Of a stretch of DNA of 64,000 nucleotides, positions 62,032 to 64,000 are shown one piece after another; positions within the stretch are counted from its first letter, which is position 1, and every line of letters begins with the position of its first letter. Source of the DNA: Devosia rhodophyticola (GTDB lineage Bacteria > Pseudomonadota > Alphaproteobacteria > Rhizobiales > Devosiaceae); the NCBI RefSeq assembly GCF_028816475.1, contig NZ_CP118247.1, positions 2,224,001-2,288,000 of the forward strand, read 5' to 3'. Position numbers and translations under genes: made by a program. A model generated the notes under the pieces. The model was not told where the DNA came from and did no database searches. It worked only from the letters and a program-made list of their open reading frames with translations.

Positions 62032-63645
62032 ATGAAATTCACTCAAACCCTTACAGCAGTCGCGACAGCAGGCGTTATGGCGCTGATGATGAGCACTGCC
62101 GCATCGGCGGTGACGCTACAGATGCACAATGGTGCCGATCCGGGCTCGCTTGATCCACACAAGGTTTCAGGCGACTGGGAAAACCGCATCGTCGGCGATT
62201 ATATTGAAGGCCTGGTGACCGAGGACGCCAAGGCTGACGCTATTCCGGGTCAGGCCGAAAGCTGGGATATTTCCGAGGATGGTACAGTTTATACCTTCCA
62301 CCTCCGGGACGGGATCAAGTGGACCGACGGAGAGCCAGTGACAGCGGAAGACTTTGTCTTCGCGTTCCAGCGCCTAATGAACCCGGCCACGGCGTCTGAT
62401 TATGCCTATCTGCAATATCCGATCAAGAACGCAGCCAAGATCAATTCCGGCGAAATAACCGATTTCAGCGAATTGGGTGTGAAGGCGCTCGACGACAAGA
62501 CCGTCGAAATCACGCTTGAAGCGCCAACGCCGTTCTTCCTGCAGGCTCTGACGCATTATACCGCCTATCCGGTGCCAAAGCATTTGGTTGATGAATATGG
62601 TGATGCATGGACCAACATGGATCACATCGTTGCCAATGGCCCTTACAAGATCACGGAATGGCTGCCTGGCTCTTATGTACATTCTGTCAAAAACGACGAT
62701 TACTACGATGCCGCCAATGTCCAGATCGACGAGGTCTACTACCACGTCCTTGAAGATCAGGCTGCTGCGCTCAACCGCTACCGCGCGGGCGAGTTCGATA
62801 TTCTAACCGATTTCCCGGCCGACCAATATCAGTGGATTCAGGACAATCTGCCCGGGCAGGCCCATGTCGAGCCATTCCTGGGGGTCTATTACTATGTTCT
62901 CAATCAGGAAAAGCCGCCGCTGAACGATCCGAATATTCGTGAAGCGCTGTCGATCTCGATCATGCGCGATGTGATTGGGCCTGATATTCTAGGAACCGGC
63001 GAATTGCCTGCCTATGGCTGGGTTCCCGAGGGTACTGCCAACTATCAGGGCGAAACCTATATGCCCGCATGGGCAAAAATGCCCTATGAAGACCGTGTGG
63101 CCAAGGCCAAGGGCATCATGGAAGCGGCTGGTTATACGCCAGACAATCCACTGACCCTGCAACTGCGCTATAATACGAACGACAACCATCAGCGCATCGC
63201 CGTGGCAATAGCAGCGATGTGGGAGCCGATTGGGGTCAAGGTTGAATTGTTCAATGCCGAAACCGCCGTGCATTACGATGCCCTGCGAGCCGGCGACTTC
63301 CAGGTGGGGCGTGCCGGTTGGCTGCTCGACTACTCAGATGCGTCCAATACGCTGGATCTGCTCAAGACAGGTACCATGCAGGGCGATACCATGAACTGGG
63401 GCAACAACTACGGTCGTTACTCAAACCCCGAGTTCGACAAACTACTGGCAGCTGCCTCCAGTGAACAGGATCTGACCAAGCGGGCTGGCGAATTGCATGC
63501 GGCCGAGACGCTTGCCATGGACCAGTTCGCGGCAATCCCCATCTATTGGTACGTGTCCAAAAATATCGTGTCGCCCAAGGTGACCGGCTTTGAAGACAAT
63601 GCCAAGGATGTGCACCGCACCCGCTGGCTGACCAAGTCCGAATAG
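62032..63645 (+). CDS. oppA: Oligopeptide ABC transporter substrate-binding protein
   Basis: Periplasmic receptor for peptides. The 537-residue protein has a signal peptide of about 26 residues (ending ASA), then the SBP_bac_5 domain: LDPHKVSGDWENRIVGDYIEGLV, YTFHLRDGIKWTDGEPVTAEDFVFAFQRL, ANGPYKITEWLPGSYVHSVKNDDYYD, and a C-terminal WYVSKNIVSPKVTGF. This text matches the OppA/MppA subgroup that binds peptides of two to five residues. There is no lipobox. CAGGAGG stands ahead of the ATG. A strong hairpin separates it from oppB. The region before it holds a possible operator. Confidence 0.93.
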   Translation: MKFTQTLTAVATAGVMALMMSTAASAVTLQMHNGADPGSLDPHKVSGDWENRIVGDYIEGLVTEDAKADAIPGQAESWDISEDGTVYTFHLRDGIKWTDGEPVTAEDFVFAFQRLMNPATASDYAYLQYPIKNAAKINSGEITDFSELGVKALDDKTVEITLEAPTPFFLQALTHYTAYPVPKHLVDEYGDAWTNMDHIVANGPYKITEWLPGSYVHSVKNDDYYDAANVQIDEVYYHVLEDQAAALNRYRAGEFDILTDFPADQYQWIQDNLPGQAHVEPFLGVYYYVLNQEKPPLNDPNIREALSISIMRDVIGPDILGTGELPAYGWVPEGTANYQGETYMPAWAKMPYEDRVAKAKGIMEAAGYTPDNPLTLQLRYNTNDNHQRIAVAIAAMWEPIGVKVELFNAETAVHYDALRAGDFQVGRAGWLLDYSDASNTLDLLKTGTMQGDTMNWGNNYGRYSNPEFDKLLAAASSEQDLTKRAGELHAAETLAMDQFAAIPIYWYVSKNIVSPKVTGFEDNAKDVHRTRWLTKSE

Positions 63646-63661
63646 GCTCAGCATTGACGGA

Positions 63662-63693
63662 TTGATCGTGGGAGCGTCGGCTCCCGCGATCAA
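63662..63693 (+). repeat. Strong hairpin between oppA and oppB
   Basis: Arms TTGATCGTGGGAGC and GCTCCCGCGATCAA around a GTCG loop form a 14-bp stem with one G.T pair. No T-run follows. Like the hairpin after proX, it probably protects oppA mRNA or limits readthrough to the permease genes. Confidence 0.8.
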
Positions 63694-63749
63694 CCTTTCC
63701 GGCAGTGCGCCGCGATTGCGCCAGCCGGATCACAAAAGGTTTTTGCATC

Positions 63750-64000
63750 ATGCTGGGTTACGCCCTGCGGCGTGTGCTATCGGCCATTCCGATTGCATTG
63801 ATCGCTGTAACTGTCTGCTTTTTCGTGCTGCGACTGGCGCCCGGTGGCCCGTTTGATGGAGAGCGCGCCTTGCCGCCGACCGTCCTTGCCAATCTGCGCG
63901 CCCACTATAATCTCGATCAGCCGTTGGTCGTGCAGTATCTGATCTATATCTGGCGTCTGCTGCAGGGGGATCTCGGTCCCTCAATGGTGATTGACGGGTT
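63750..64000 (+). CDS. oppB: Oligopeptide ABC transporter permease OppB, cut by the window edge
   Basis: First 83 residues of a DppB/OppB-type inner-membrane permease: MLGYALRRVLSAIPIALIAV, with the first transmembrane helix at about 9-28, then FFVLRLAPGGPFDGERALPP, the N-terminal signature of the family, and YNLDQPLVVQYLIYIWRLLQGDLGPSM. The ATG at 63750 lies 104 bases after the oppA stop. The rest, and presumably oppC, oppD and oppF, lie beyond the window. Confidence 0.92.
   Translation, partial: MLGYALRRVLSAIPIALIAVTVCFFVLRLAPGGPFDGERALPPTVLANLRAHYNLDQPLVVQYLIYIWRLLQGDLGPSMVIDG

Overview
This 64 kb window is chromosomal DNA with a high GC content and typical alphaproteobacterial gene content. 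CpdR sits next to an N-formylglutamate amidohydrolase, and there are DUF6481 and DUF459 proteins, a ROSE-type leader on a small heat-shock gene, an IbpA-like Hsp20, a 5TMR/PAS sensor and a long membrane-anchored FadE. Together these point to Hyphomicrobiales, perhaps a Devosia-like genus; the genus is an inference from general resemblance only. I see no phage, integrase, insertion sequence, CRISPR array or rRNA. Genes are dense and mostly intact. The exceptions are dctM and the small heat-shock gene, which are broken at homopolymers.

Layout. 1-5.3 kb: a membrane PAS sensor (cut by the edge), a divergent pair of SMP-30 lactonase and FMN-dependent hydroxy-acid dehydrogenase, and a three-gene unit of YxFxxD-type secreted protein, ECF sigma factor and anti-sigma factor. 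5.5-8.7 kb: a TRAP transporter whose binding protein faces its two permease genes. 8.9-15.5 kb: sugar kinase, dihaem cytochrome c, nadB, CLC transporter, a degenerate HNH protein and nadA. 15.6-19.6 kb: eda, a short modE, modA and modB (no modC), then an SPFH/NfeD pair. 19.8-27.1 kb: an outer-membrane barrel protein, a small methyltransferase, divergent galU/galE, and the proXWV osmolyte ABC transporter. 27-37 kb: DUF6481, a spermidine-synthase-like methyltransferase, lytic transglycosylase, DUF459 SGNH hydrolase and glutamate synthase gltBD. 37.5-43.7 kb: stress genes (dps, hsp20 with an RpoH-like promoter and thermosensor), a candidate small RNA, an alpha/beta hydrolase, hisN, N-formylglutamate hydrolase, cpdR, two tRNA-Val genes, a PACE-type membrane protein and msrB. 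43.8-53.5 kb: hrpB, an aldose epimerase, a HerA-like ATPase, a GNAT acetyltransferase, a GntR regulator, an M16C peptidase and a UvrB/UvrC-motif protein. 53.5-61.8 kb: a fatty-acid beta-oxidation locus, fadD-merR divergent from fadE-fadJ-fadI plus a tiny membrane protein. 62-64 kb: the start of an oligopeptide ABC transporter operon.

How the parts fit. The fad locus is a complete set for taking fatty acids to acetyl-CoA, with its own MerR regulator. Two similar 16-base inverted sites lie in its divergent promoter, and weaker relatives of the site lie ahead of oppA and proX. Two binding-protein genes (proX, oppA) are followed by strong hairpins without T-runs before their permease genes, an arrangement that usually raises the level of the binding protein. 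Four convergent gene pairs end on one shared CTAG, so both genes stop inside the same four bases.

The most interesting items are the fad operators, the C-rich-loop small-RNA candidate at 38.87-38.94 kb, the intact heat-shock control region on a frameshifted hsp20, the doubly frameshifted TRAP permease, the HNH protein that has lost its catalytic histidines, and the mod operon without its ATPase. I found no wholly new multi-gene system.
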